NCBI GenBank assembly: GCA_028284705.1
Contig: JANQRE010000005.1
Location: 33,872-97,871, forward strand
Direction of reading: 5' to 3'
DNA length: 64,000 bases
DNA from: Paracoccaceae bacterium
GTDB lineage: Bacteria; Pseudomonadota; Alphaproteobacteria; Rhodobacterales; Rhodobacteraceae
Of the stretch, positions 55,593 through 63,899 are shown piece by piece (the stretch's first letter is position 1; each line of letters begins with the position of its first letter). The notes under the pieces were generated by a model. It had not been told where the DNA came from. It was given only the letters and a program-made list of their open reading frames with translations, and did not search any database. Position numbers and translations under genes: made by a program.

Positions 55593-56349
55593 TAACCGTG
55601 ACGCGCATCCCGTGCGTCTCCGGCGAGAACTGAACATTGTCCTGCGATACAAGCTGTGAGGTCGCGGTCAGGTAGTCGCCCTGGCGGGCAACGACCGGCT
55701 CACTGACCCACAGATTTCCATCTGTCGCTTCGATCACGACAGCTTCGCCACGTCCGGGCAGTTCCGGTGCGTGCATGTTCACGGTGACCGCGACGCCATC
55801 CGGCATCGGCTCTACACGACAGGCCAGACTGTCCGAGCTTTGCGCGGGTTGCTCCTTCAGGGCCGCCTGAATGCGCTGATCCTTCTGGGACGCCGTTTGC
55901 GGCAGTTGATGACTGAATGTGAGGCTCACCGGGATGCAGACATCTTCGCAGACACCGAAATCCAGCGACAGGTTCAGATCGATATCGCCATCGCGGACCG
56001 GTTCCAGATGCAAGGGCAGAACAACGTCGCCCTGATAGCCGATGGAGCGCACGCCGCGGGTGCGAAACACTTCCGGGCGTGGCCAAAGGATGCGCAAAGC
56101 ATCGAGGTTTCGCGAGCCATAATAGTGGATATCGGTGGGCAAGCCGCCATCGCCGGGGCTGCGCCAATAGGTCTTCCACCCCTTCGCCAACTGAAACGAA
56201 AGACCGGCAATATGGGTGCCATCCGCCTGCCGCCAACCGGGCAAAAGCTCCACGCGCACGACATCCTCCACCCGCTTGGGCAGGTCGCCGGGAAAGGCGG
56301 GCATCGCCATGCAAAAACTTGCGCAAAGGGCCGTGAGTGAGAGGCGCAT
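55546..56349 (-). CDS. DsbD N-terminal domain-like periplasmic protein
   Basis: This 267-residue exported protein starts MRLSLTALCASFCMAMPAFP, a signal peptide. The start at 56349 gives eight bases between AAGG and the ATG; an ATG two codons earlier is too close. The mature part resembles the N-terminal domain of DsbD/ScsB proteins (GLSFQLAKGWKTYWRSPGDG; LDFGVCEDVCIPVSL with a CxxxC pair). It lacks the transmembrane and thioredoxin domains of full DsbD. A redox delivery role is likely, but its electron donor is not encoded here. Confidence 0.8.
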   Translation of the reverse strand: MRLSLTALCASFCMAMPAFPGDLPKRVEDVVRVELLPGWRQADGTHIAGLSFQLAKGWKTYWRSPGDGGLPTDIHYYGSRNLDALRILWPRPEVFRTRGVRSIGYQGDVVLPLHLEPVRDGDIDLNLSLDFGVCEDVCIPVSLTFSHQLPQTASQKDQRIQAALKEQPAQSSDSLACRVEPMPDGVAVTVNMHAPELPGRGEAVVIEATDGNLWVSEPVVARQGDYLTATSQLVSQDNVQFSPETHGMRVTVISSQAAMSFEGCSGF

Positions 56350-56477
56350 CAGCATTGCCTTAAAAATAGACACAGTGCCTTCAACCGGAAATCACGTTTC
56401 AGCGAGAGATTGCAACTGTGACATTTGGTTTGGCGCAAGCCCTTGATGCAACGCGGGTAAGGGCCCACCATAGTGCC

Positions 56478-57056
56478 ATGTCCGAGAGCGCCGAATCCAT
56501 TGACCTCAACGGGAAACTCCTGATCGCCATGCCCGGTATGGGCGATCCGCGGTTCGATCATTCCGTGGTCTTCATGTGCTCCCACTCCGATGAGGGCGCG
56601 ATGGGCCTGATCGTCAACAAACCGGCGCGAGACCTGGAATTCACCGACTTGCTGAAACAGCTCAACATCGTGCCCGACCCTGATATGCGCCCGATTCGCG
56701 TGCATTTTGGTGGCCCGGTGGAATATGGGCGCGGATTCGTGCTGCATTCGTCGGAATATAACCGCACCAGCGACTCGACGCTGTTTGTGGGCTCGGATTA
56801 TGGGATGACCGGCACGCTCGATATCCTCGAAGATATCAGTCAGGGGTTGGGTCCGAACAAGAGCCTGCTCGCGATGGGCTATTCCGGTTGGGGGCCCGGT
56901 CAGTTGGAGGGTGAGATTGCCCGCAACGGCTGGTTGATCTGTGATGCAGAGCCCGAGCTTGTTTTCGGGAAAGATGACAACCGCAAATGGCAAGCGGCGC
57001 TGGAGAGTATGGGGATCAACCCTCTCTTGCTCTCTGCCGAAGGTGGCAGCGCTTAG
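56478..57056 (+). CDS. YqgE/AlgH-family protein
   Basis: This 192-residue cytoplasmic protein matches the DUF179 family: GKLLIAMPGMGDPRFDHSVV, MGLIVNKPARDLEF and FGGPVEYGRGFVLHS. The family is widespread and sometimes called a transcriptional regulator (AlgH) without firm proof. The start at 56478 follows the usual N-terminus. The stop is convergent with tsaC, overlapping by four bases. Confidence 0.9.
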   Translation: MSESAESIDLNGKLLIAMPGMGDPRFDHSVVFMCSHSDEGAMGLIVNKPARDLEFTDLLKQLNIVPDPDMRPIRVHFGGPVEYGRGFVLHSSEYNRTSDSTLFVGSDYGMTGTLDILEDISQGLGPNKSLLAMGYSGWGPGQLEGEIARNGWLICDAEPELVFGKDDNRKWQAALESMGINPLLLSAEGGSA

Positions 57057-57988
57057 GTTTCGTCGCGGGGCACTGCGGCGCGTTTCAGACGATCATTGAT
57101 TGCAAGCCCAAGCCCGTGATCCGGGATCGGCGAGACCGCGATTTTCTCCACACCCGCTGCATCCATCGCCCGGAGCATCGCAAAGAGATTTGCTGCCGCC
57201 TCGATCAGGTCTCCGGCGGGCGAGAGGTTCCACTCTGCCTCCACATGGTCGAAGCCGAGCAAGGTTTCGCCCGGGTCCGGATTTTCCACGTTTAATCGCA
57301 GTGCGGCATTGGGTGCGTAGTGCGACGCCAATTGGCCGGGGGCGGAGATTGTGGTCTCCGGCACGTGGGTCAACAGCGGTGCACCGATGCAAGCCTCAAT
57401 CGCCTCGCGCGGAATGCCACCGGGACGCAAGAGGGTGAGAGGGTCGCCACCGACGATTGTCGATTCCACCCCGACAGAGCAGGACCCGCCATCGAGAACC
57501 GCATCGATGCGACCCGCCAGCCCGTCGAGCACATGATCCGCCGCTGTTGGCGAGACCGCACCGGATGGATTGGCCGAAGGGGCGGCGATGGGGCGATCCA
57601 CCTCCTGCAAAAGCGCGCGGGCGAGGTCAAAATCCGGCACCCGGATCGCCACGGTCTCGAGCCCGGCGGTGACCAGTTCGGATAGCCCCGCCTTTGGCTG
57701 AACCGGCACCACAAGCGTCAGTGCCCCGGGCCAGAAGGCCTGCGCCAAAGCGCGCGCGGTTGCATCGAATACGCCGTAGCGCTCCGCGCTTTCCAGATCG
57801 GGGACATGGATGATCAGCGGATTGAAACTGGGACGCCCCTTGGCCTCATAGACCCGCGCTACTGCCTGCCCGTTGGTGGCATCGGCGCCGAGCCCGTAGA
57901 CTGTCTCGGTCGGGAAAGCGACGAGGCCACCCTCCCGCAAGAGCGCTGCCGCCTTGGCGATGTCTGAGCGATCCAGCCGTTCCGTCAC
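57053..57988 (-). CDS. tsaC: L-threonylcarbamoyladenylate synthase (TsaC/Sua5)
   Basis: This enzyme makes threonylcarbamoyl-AMP for the t6A37 modification of tRNAs. The 311-residue protein is the long Sua5 form: a YrdC domain (GGLVAFPTETVYGLGAD, YEAKGRPSFNPLIIHV with the KxR-SxN motif, then SANPSG) followed by a Rossmann-like Sua5 C-terminal domain. The short TsaC form lacks that second domain. Confidence 0.92.
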   Translation of the reverse strand: MTERLDRSDIAKAAALLREGGLVAFPTETVYGLGADATNGQAVARVYEAKGRPSFNPLIIHVPDLESAERYGVFDATARALAQAFWPGALTLVVPVQPKAGLSELVTAGLETVAIRVPDFDLARALLQEVDRPIAAPSANPSGAVSPTAADHVLDGLAGRIDAVLDGGSCSVGVESTIVGGDPLTLLRPGGIPREAIEACIGAPLLTHVPETTISAPGQLASHYAPNAALRLNVENPDPGETLLGFDHVEAEWNLSPAGDLIEAAANLFAMLRAMDAAGVEKIAVSPIPDHGLGLAINDRLKRAAVPRDET

Positions 57989-58121
57989 GTGCGCTTTCCC
58001 GGAAATTACGTTGCGTTTTGGTTGAAGCGCGCGCGACTTGGCGGCACTTCTTATTCAATTAACGCCTTAGACGATCCCGGCCCAAGCTGCCAGAGATCGC
58101 GCCATTTGGGAGAGACTGCTG

Positions 58122-59828
58122 ATGCCATATTCAGCACCGGTTGCCGATTATCAGTTCCTCTTCGACCATGTCATCGGGTTTGAGCGGCTGCGCGAGACGG
58201 AGAAGTTTGCCGAAGCCAGCGCCGATGTCACAAGCGCGATCCTGCAGGAAGCCGGGAAAATGGCAAATGAAGTGCTGGCGCCGTTGAACCGGGTCGGCGA
58301 CGAGCAACCGGCGAAGCTTGAGAACGGTGTTGTGCGCACATCCCCCGGTTTCGCGGAGGGCTATCGCGCGATTGCGGAAGGCGGCTGGATCGGCATGGTC
58401 GCTGATCCCGAATATGGCGGGCTCGGACTGCCTTTTTCGTTCCAGAACGCGGTGAATGAGATGATCGGCGGGGCCTGCCTGTCGCTACAACTCAACCCGC
58501 TAATGACCCAAGGCCAGATCGAAGCGCTGGAGGCGCATGCCTCTGACGAGATCAAAGCGCTTTACCTTCCCAAACTGATTTCCGGGGAATGGTGCGGCAC
58601 GATGAACCTGACTGAGCCGCAAGCGGGCTCGGATGTCGGCGCGTTGAAGACGAAAGCCGAGCCGAATGGCGATGGCACCTACGCGATCACCGGGCAGAAG
58701 ATTTATATCAGTTGGGCGGATAATGATTTCACTGAGAATGTCTGCCACCTCGTGCTCGCGCGTCTGCCGGACGGCAAACCCAGCACGAAGGGCATCTCGC
58801 TCTTCATGGTGCCGCGCAATATTCCGGATGCGGAAGGAACGCCGGGTGTCGCAAACTCCCTAAAAGTTGTGAGCCTCGAGCATAAGATGGGCTTGCACGG
58901 CTCGCCCACGGCGGTGATGCAATATGACGGCGCGACGGGCTGGCTCGTCGGCGAGCCCCATGGCGGCATGGAGGCGATGTTCACCATGATGAACAACGCC
59001 CGCGTCGGTGTTGGCGGACAGGGGATTGCGGTGGCCGAAGCGGCCTATCAGCACGCGCTGGCCTATGCCCAGGAGCGCAAGCAGGGCCGCGCGCCGGAGG
59101 GTGACAGCATCCTCGGCCATGCCGATGTGCGCCGCATGCTGGGGCAGATGAAGGCCGATGTCTTTGCCGCACGTGCGATTGCCGCGGCCTGCGCCTTTGC
59201 CATCGATATGGAGCACGCCACGGGTGACGAAGCCTGGGAAGCGCGGGCCGGGCTTCTGACGCCGATCGCCAAAGCTTTTGGCACTGATATCGGGAACGAG
59301 GTCGCCGCCCTTGGCATTCAGGTCCATGGCGGCATGGGCTTCATCGAAGAGACCGGAGCCGCGCAATTTGCGCGCGATGTGCGGGTGACAACGATCTATG
59401 AGGGCACCAATGGCATCCAGTCCATGGACCTCGTGGCGCGCAAGATGATGGATGGGGGTGAGGCGGCTTACGCGCTGATCGACGACATGGAGGCCTATGC
59501 TGAAGGCTGCAAAGCGGATTTCCCGGAGCTAGCAGAGCCGGTTTTCACGGCTGCTGAGACGTTGCGGGAGACGACCGAGTGGCTGGTGCAGGAGGATATG
59601 AATGACCGCTTCGCCGGGGCCGTGCCCTATCTGCGGCTCTTTGCGCGTGTTCTGGGTGGCTATTACCATCTCTGTGCGGCTGCCGCCGCTGGAGCAGACA
59701 GCACACGGGCGCGGTTGGCGCGCATCTATATCCAGCGTTTGCTGCCAGAGCATATCGGTCTTGCGGAACATGTGCGGCTTGGGGCGGATGACCTCTATGC
59801 GATGCGTGATGAGGACTGGGCTGCTTGA
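58122..59828 (+). CDS. acyl-CoA dehydrogenase (DmdC-like family)
   Basis: This 568-residue FAD acyl-CoA dehydrogenase has the FAD/substrate motifs CGTMNLTEPQAGSDVGALKT, QKIYISWADND and VRVTTIYEGTNGIQSMD (catalytic Glu region). The C-terminal extension of about 120 residues is typical of the long acyl-CoA dehydrogenases that include DmdC, the 3-methylmercaptopropionyl-CoA dehydrogenase of DMSP demethylation in marine bacteria. No dmdA, dmdB or dmdD is nearby, so an ordinary fatty acyl-CoA role is also possible. It heads an operon with an MBL hydrolase. Confidence 0.85.
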   Translation: MPYSAPVADYQFLFDHVIGFERLRETEKFAEASADVTSAILQEAGKMANEVLAPLNRVGDEQPAKLENGVVRTSPGFAEGYRAIAEGGWIGMVADPEYGGLGLPFSFQNAVNEMIGGACLSLQLNPLMTQGQIEALEAHASDEIKALYLPKLISGEWCGTMNLTEPQAGSDVGALKTKAEPNGDGTYAITGQKIYISWADNDFTENVCHLVLARLPDGKPSTKGISLFMVPRNIPDAEGTPGVANSLKVVSLEHKMGLHGSPTAVMQYDGATGWLVGEPHGGMEAMFTMMNNARVGVGGQGIAVAEAAYQHALAYAQERKQGRAPEGDSILGHADVRRMLGQMKADVFAARAIAAACAFAIDMEHATGDEAWEARAGLLTPIAKAFGTDIGNEVAALGIQVHGGMGFIEETGAAQFARDVRVTTIYEGTNGIQSMDLVARKMMDGGEAAYALIDDMEAYAEGCKADFPELAEPVFTAAETLRETTEWLVQEDMNDRFAGAVPYLRLFARVLGGYYHLCAAAAAGADSTRARLARIYIQRLLPEHIGLAEHVRLGADDLYAMRDEDWAA

Positions 59829-60853
59829 GCCAGAAACTGTTCTACCCGTTCGAGGCGCCGCCCGAAGAGGGCACGGCTATAGAAGTGGCGGAGGGTATCC
59901 TGTGGATGCGCCTGCCGCTGCCGATGGCGCTCAATCACGTCAATATCTATGCGCTGGATGAGGGCGAAAGCTGGACGATCATCGATACCGGGTTTTATTC
60001 CAGACGCGGGGTGGCTTTGTGGGAGGCGCTGCTGTCGGGGCCACTGCAGGGCAAGCCAGTCTCGCGCGTGGTTGTGACCCATCACCACCCCGATCACATC
60101 GGCATGGCGGGGTGGTTTCAGACCGAACAGGGTGCCGAGCTTTTGACCACGCGCACCGCCTGGTTGATGGCGCGGATGTTGTGGCTGGACGAGCAATCCG
60201 TGCCGACGTCTGAGGCCATCACGTTCTACGAACGCGCTGGCATGGACCCGCAGGTGCTGAAGAAACGCCGGACCGAGCGTCCGTTCAACTTCGCCGATTG
60301 CGTGGCCCCTCTGCCACAGGGTTACACCCGTATCCGCGAAGGCGATGCGGTGCAACTCGGCGGGCGCGACTGGACCGTGCGCATCGGTCATGGCCACGCG
60401 CCGGAACATGCGACGCTCTGGTCCGAGGAGTTGGTGCTAGGCGGCGATCAACTTCTGCCCTCGATCTCCCCCAATCTTGGCGTCTACCCGACGGAACCGA
60501 TGGCCGATCCTGTGACCGACTGGATCGCGGCCTGCGAGAGTTTTCTGCCTTTTGCGACCGACGCACAGCTCGTCCTGCCGGGGCACAAACTGCCCTTTCG
60601 TGGACTGCCGTTCCGTCTGCATCAGATGATCGAAAACCATCACTCCGCCCTCTCGCGTTTGCTGGACCACCTCGAAACGCCAAAAACAGCAGGCGAGTGC
60701 TTTCTGCCGCTCTTCAAGCGGGAGATCGGCAGCGGCGAATATGGCTTGGCTCTGGTGGAAAGCGTGGCCCATCTCAATCACCTATATTTGGCTGGACAAG
60801 TCACCCGAGATTTGGGTGAAGATGGCGCCTATCGCTATCAGCGTTTAGGGTGA
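59825..60853 (+). CDS. MBL-fold metallohydrolase
   Basis: This 342-residue hydrolase starts at a TTG that overlaps the dehydrogenase TGA (TTGA), with GAGGA ten bases upstream. The dinuclear metal motif is VVTHHHPDHIGMAGW, followed by histidines in IGHGHAPEHATLW, LGGDQLLPSIS and LPGHKLPFRG. This matches the glyoxalase-II-like/lactonase group, with a C-terminal helical extension. Translational coupling suggests it works on the same acyl-CoA or thioester pathway, perhaps as thioesterase or lactonase. Confidence 0.85.
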   Translation: MSQKLFYPFEAPPEEGTAIEVAEGILWMRLPLPMALNHVNIYALDEGESWTIIDTGFYSRRGVALWEALLSGPLQGKPVSRVVVTHHHPDHIGMAGWFQTEQGAELLTTRTAWLMARMLWLDEQSVPTSEAITFYERAGMDPQVLKKRRTERPFNFADCVAPLPQGYTRIREGDAVQLGGRDWTVRIGHGHAPEHATLWSEELVLGGDQLLPSISPNLGVYPTEPMADPVTDWIAACESFLPFATDAQLVLPGHKLPFRGLPFRLHQMIENHHSALSRLLDHLETPKTAGECFLPLFKREIGSGEYGLALVESVAHLNHLYLAGQVTRDLGEDGAYRYQRLG

Positions 60854-60858
60854 GGTCG

Positions 60859-61317
60859 ATGGAAGACGAAATCAAAACCACCGCCGAGGCTGTCGAGGCT
60901 GCTGCCTTGCCAAAGGCGCGCTCGGTGCATGTGCATGACTGTCCGCCCGGCGCAGAAGATCAGCCATTGCCGCCGGCAGTGGCGAAGAATATCGACCAGA
61001 AAAGCCCCGCGGAATGGGCCTATGAGCGCCTGATCCTCTACATCAAGAATTTCGAGGAACAGCTCGACAACAACCACGAAGTGGCGATGGGCTTCACCGG
61101 CGGCGATGTCGGGATCATGCGGATCGAGGGGATGGGGTTCTATGCGCCCGATATCATCACCTTCTACGGCTCGGACCCGACGGGCACAAAGACCCAACAA
61201 ATCCAGCATGTCAGCCAGTTGAATGTGATGCTGCGGGCGCTTCCCAAGCAGGTGGATCAGCCGGAACCGACACGGATCGGATTTCGCCTTGCAGCCGATC
61301 TTGAAAAACAGGATTAG
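60859..61317 (+). CDS. DUF6173-type conserved protein
   Basis: This 152-residue cytoplasmic protein (MEDEIKTTAEAVEAA...) matches a family restricted largely to Rhodobacterales. It contains SPAEWAYERLILYIKNFEEQ and GFYAPDIITFYGSDPTGTKT. It follows the MBL hydrolase gene within six bases and has GAGGT before the ATG. The function is unknown. Confidence 0.75.
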   Translation: MEDEIKTTAEAVEAAALPKARSVHVHDCPPGAEDQPLPPAVAKNIDQKSPAEWAYERLILYIKNFEEQLDNNHEVAMGFTGGDVGIMRIEGMGFYAPDIITFYGSDPTGTKTQQIQHVSQLNVMLRALPKQVDQPEPTRIGFRLAADLEKQD

Positions 61318-61394
61318 ATGCGGCGCGCTGCCGCGTGACAGGGCGAGAAGAATCCGCTACTCACCTTTGAAAACGGTTTTGTGGGAGAGATGCT

Positions 61395-61529
61395 ATGGCC
61401 GATCATGAGCATGGCACAATGGACATCAAAGCTCAGGAAAAGACCTTTGCTGGCTTCATCAAATTTACCACCTATACGATCATTGGCATCCTTGTCTTTC
61501 TGGTCTTCCTGGCGCTCGTAAACGGCTGA
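61395..61529 (+). CDS. aa3-type cytochrome c oxidase subunit IV
   Basis: This tiny 44-residue protein, MADHEHGTMDIKAQEKTFAG then one transmembrane helix (TTYTIIGILVFLVFLALVNG), is the short COX4-type subunit of alphaproteobacterial aa3 oxidases. GGGAGAGA is about four bases before the ATG. The rest of the oxidase operon is elsewhere in the genome. Confidence 0.88.
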   Translation: MADHEHGTMDIKAQEKTFAGFIKFTTYTIIGILVFLVFLALVNG

Positions 61530-61533
61530 CCTC

Positions 61534-62124
61534 TTGCGTCGACTGATCCTTGCGATTGCCGTCAGCCTGGCATTGGCGGGATGCACGGCTGAACCCATTT
61601 GGGCGCCGGATGCGGATGTGGCTGCAAAACGCTACGTGCATAACGGCCCGGCCTCGCTGACCCTGATCACCGTGATCAACAACCGCTCCGGCGCAGGCGC
61701 GCATACCGGGCTTTTGATCAATTCAGATGAACGTGTGATCTGGGACCCGGCAGGCACCTGGTGGAACCCGAACGCGCCCGAGCGCAACGATCTGCACCAT
61801 GGGATGACGAACTCCATGGTAAAGACCTACGTCGACTACCACACACGCGAGACGTTCCACACTGTGACGCAAGAGATTGCCGTGTCGCCGCAGGTTGCGG
61901 CCATGGCCAAGAAACTGGCGGCGGAATACGGCGCGGCCCCGAAGGCAGCCTGTTCGCTCTCAACCTCGCAAATTCTTAGCGCGCTGCCTGGGTTTGAGAC
62001 CGTCTCGACCAGCTACTACCCGAAGAAAATCATGAATGCGTTTGCAAAACTCCCGGGCGTGAAAACGCAGAAATTCTACGACGACGATCCCGATGACAAT
62101 CGGGAGAAGCTCCCGCAGCTTTAA
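61534..62124 (+). CDS. lipoprotein, possible permuted papain-like (NlpC/P60) fold
   Basis: This 196-residue protein starts at a TTG four bases after the oxidase subunit gene. The signal ends in the lipobox LALAGC. The mature part contains a histidine in GAGAHTGLLINSDERVIWDP and a later cysteine in KAACSLSTSQILSALPGF. This order (His before Cys) resembles permuted papain-like amidases such as YiiX or LRAT. A cell-wall amidase or acyl hydrolase is a guess; it may be a plain lipoprotein. Confidence 0.65.
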   Translation: MRRLILAIAVSLALAGCTAEPIWAPDADVAAKRYVHNGPASLTLITVINNRSGAGAHTGLLINSDERVIWDPAGTWWNPNAPERNDLHHGMTNSMVKTYVDYHTRETFHTVTQEIAVSPQVAAMAKKLAAEYGAAPKAACSLSTSQILSALPGFETVSTSYYPKKIMNAFAKLPGVKTQKFYDDDPDDNREKLPQL

Positions 62125-62128
62125 CGGG

Positions 62129-63670
62129 TCACTTCAACCAAAGCTCGACGCGACGGTTGCGATCCCGACCGATCTCAGAACTGTTGCAGGCCACCGGGGC
62201 CAATTCGGAGAACCCGAAGGCGGCGACGTTCAGCTCCGCCAGATTGCTCGCCGAGGGATGCTGCAAAAGCGTGTCGCGCGCCGCATTCGCGCGTTGGATC
62301 GAGAGATCGCGATTGATCGCGAACGGCCCGTCGCCATCGGTGAAACCTGCGAGGATCAAGGTGCGATCCTCATTTTCGGGCTGACCCAGATATTGCAGCA
62401 CGCGCTCAATGTCCCGTTGGGATTTGGTGTCGAGCAGGTTTGAGCCGGCCTCAAACCGCAGGGTCGTGGAGAGACGCGTCGCACCTTCCAACTCGCGTAC
62501 CATTTCGCCGATTGCGGTCAGTTCGGCAGCGCCCAGTTCCAGTTCGGGATCGGCCAACAAGCGCGAGCGTTGATCGGCTTCCGGGTATTCCTCGACTCCA
62601 AGATCGAGAAAGCCCGCATCGCGAATATACTGATCGGCCTCCGGGGAGGTCGCGAAATCAATCAGGGCTCGGGTCTTGTCGCTGACGCCCTGATTTGCTG
62701 TCAGCAGATGGAGGCGGCGACCGAGGGGATATTCCTCCGTCTTGGCCGCGAAGGCCGAGGGCGTCATCACAATCCCGCATTCGGCGATCAGGTTGAGGGG
62801 GTTTGTCTCGGCACTATCGGCAAACCCGACATACCCGATGGCTCCGGGAGTGGTCTTGATCCTCTCGGCCATGTCGCTCGCGCTGCTCACGACCTCCGCG
62901 CTCGCCGCCATAGCCAGTTCAACTGGTGCCAGCACGTTCTCGACAAAAACGCCGCGCGCGTCGGAGGTCTCGGGGCGCGTCAGGAGTTTCACCGGCAAAT
63001 CCGGACCGCCCACCTCATTCCAGTTGGTGATGGTGCCCGCATAAAGCTGCGCCAATTGCGCCATGGTCAGTTCATTGACCGGATTGTCGGGTGAGGTGGC
63101 CACCACGATGCTGTCCACGGCAATCACATGGTTTTGCGAGATATCGGTGATGTCGCCGCGCCCTTGCTGGGCAATCTGGGCGATCTCCTCAGCTTTCGGC
63201 GGGCGAGAGGACATGGCGACTTGTGTCTCGCCTTCGATCAGCGCCTGCAGACCGATGGATGAGCCTGCGGCCTGAACCTCGGCTTTGAAGAGGTCGCCTT
63301 TGGGTCCCGTGGCCAGAAGTTCGACAATGTCGTCGCTGCGATCTGATGGGTTGGAAATGCTCGCGCCTTGGCTTTGGGCAAAGGCGGAGATCAGCGTCGG
63401 CATCAGAACGTCGCCCAACGTGTCAGAGCCGCTGAAAACCATCTTGGGGGTTTCAATGGGGCAGTCGTCGCCGATGCACTGCATGACATTGCGGTCGAGT
63501 TGCAGCGTGCCGACCGAGGTTTCCAGAACGAAGGTGCTGTCGTCGAAGGACAGAAGCTCGCCCTTGAGCGTCACCAGACCGTCTTCGGATGTCAAAGTGA
63601 CCTCGGCTGCGGATGCCAAGGGCAGCAGGCCCGCACCGAGAAGTGCAATGACTTGGGATAATGCGCGCAT
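62129..63670 (-). CDS. PstS-like substrate-binding domain fused to OmpA
   Basis: This 513-residue exported protein has a signal peptide (MRALSQVIALLGAGLLPLAS). A short domain follows (EVTLTSEDGLVTLKGELLSF), then a phosphate-type periplasmic binding fold (MVFSGSDTLGDVLMPTLISA, MSSRPPKAEEIAQ, WNEVGGPDLPVKLLTRPE). The C-terminal OmpA domain (LAGFTDGDGPFAINRDLSIQ, GRDRNRRVELWLK) would hold it on peptidoglycan. The start at 63670 has GAGGG ten bases upstream. It may be an immobilised phosphate or anion receptor rather than a transporter subunit. Confidence 0.82.
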   Translation of the reverse strand: MRALSQVIALLGAGLLPLASAAEVTLTSEDGLVTLKGELLSFDDSTFVLETSVGTLQLDRNVMQCIGDDCPIETPKMVFSGSDTLGDVLMPTLISAFAQSQGASISNPSDRSDDIVELLATGPKGDLFKAEVQAAGSSIGLQALIEGETQVAMSSRPPKAEEIAQIAQQGRGDITDISQNHVIAVDSIVVATSPDNPVNELTMAQLAQLYAGTITNWNEVGGPDLPVKLLTRPETSDARGVFVENVLAPVELAMAASAEVVSSASDMAERIKTTPGAIGYVGFADSAETNPLNLIAECGIVMTPSAFAAKTEEYPLGRRLHLLTANQGVSDKTRALIDFATSPEADQYIRDAGFLDLGVEEYPEADQRSRLLADPELELGAAELTAIGEMVRELEGATRLSTTLRFEAGSNLLDTKSQRDIERVLQYLGQPENEDRTLILAGFTDGDGPFAINRDLSIQRANAARDTLLQHPSASNLAELNVAAFGFSELAPVACNSSEIGRDRNRRVELWLK

Positions 63671-63755
63671 AACCGTAGCCCTCAATACAACGTGTCCCGG
63701 CACGAAGTGTCAGGCGCGGGCTGACCTTCGGTCAATAGGCGGGCGGCGCTAATTA

Positions 63756-63785
63756 TGGGGATAAGTTGAGCGTGCCTGTGGATAA
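63756..63785. promoter_or_regulatory. DnaA-box-like pair
   Basis: TGTGGATAA at 63777-63785 is a perfect consensus DnaA box (TTATCCACA on the other strand). A one-mismatch copy TGGGGATAA lies at 63756-63764, 21 bases apart. They fall between the PstS-OmpA gene and rpsU. Two boxes are not enough to call an origin, but DnaA could regulate here. Confidence 0.45.
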
Positions 63786-63836
63786 CTCGCCCGCGAGCGG
63801 CTTTGTCGCAGGCCAGCCCATCGCGACCAAGCGCGC

Positions 63837-63868
63837 AAAAACAAACCCCCGGGCGAGGCCGCGGGGGT
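63837..63868 (-). terminator. intrinsic terminator of rpsU
   Basis: On the minus strand a 7-bp stem (ACCCCCG/CGGGGGT) with a ten-base loop is followed by TTTGTTTTT. It lies about 30 bases after the rpsU stop codon. Confidence 0.8.
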
Positions 63869-63899
63869 CGTATTCATCTCACGATGAGGCTTAAGAGGC

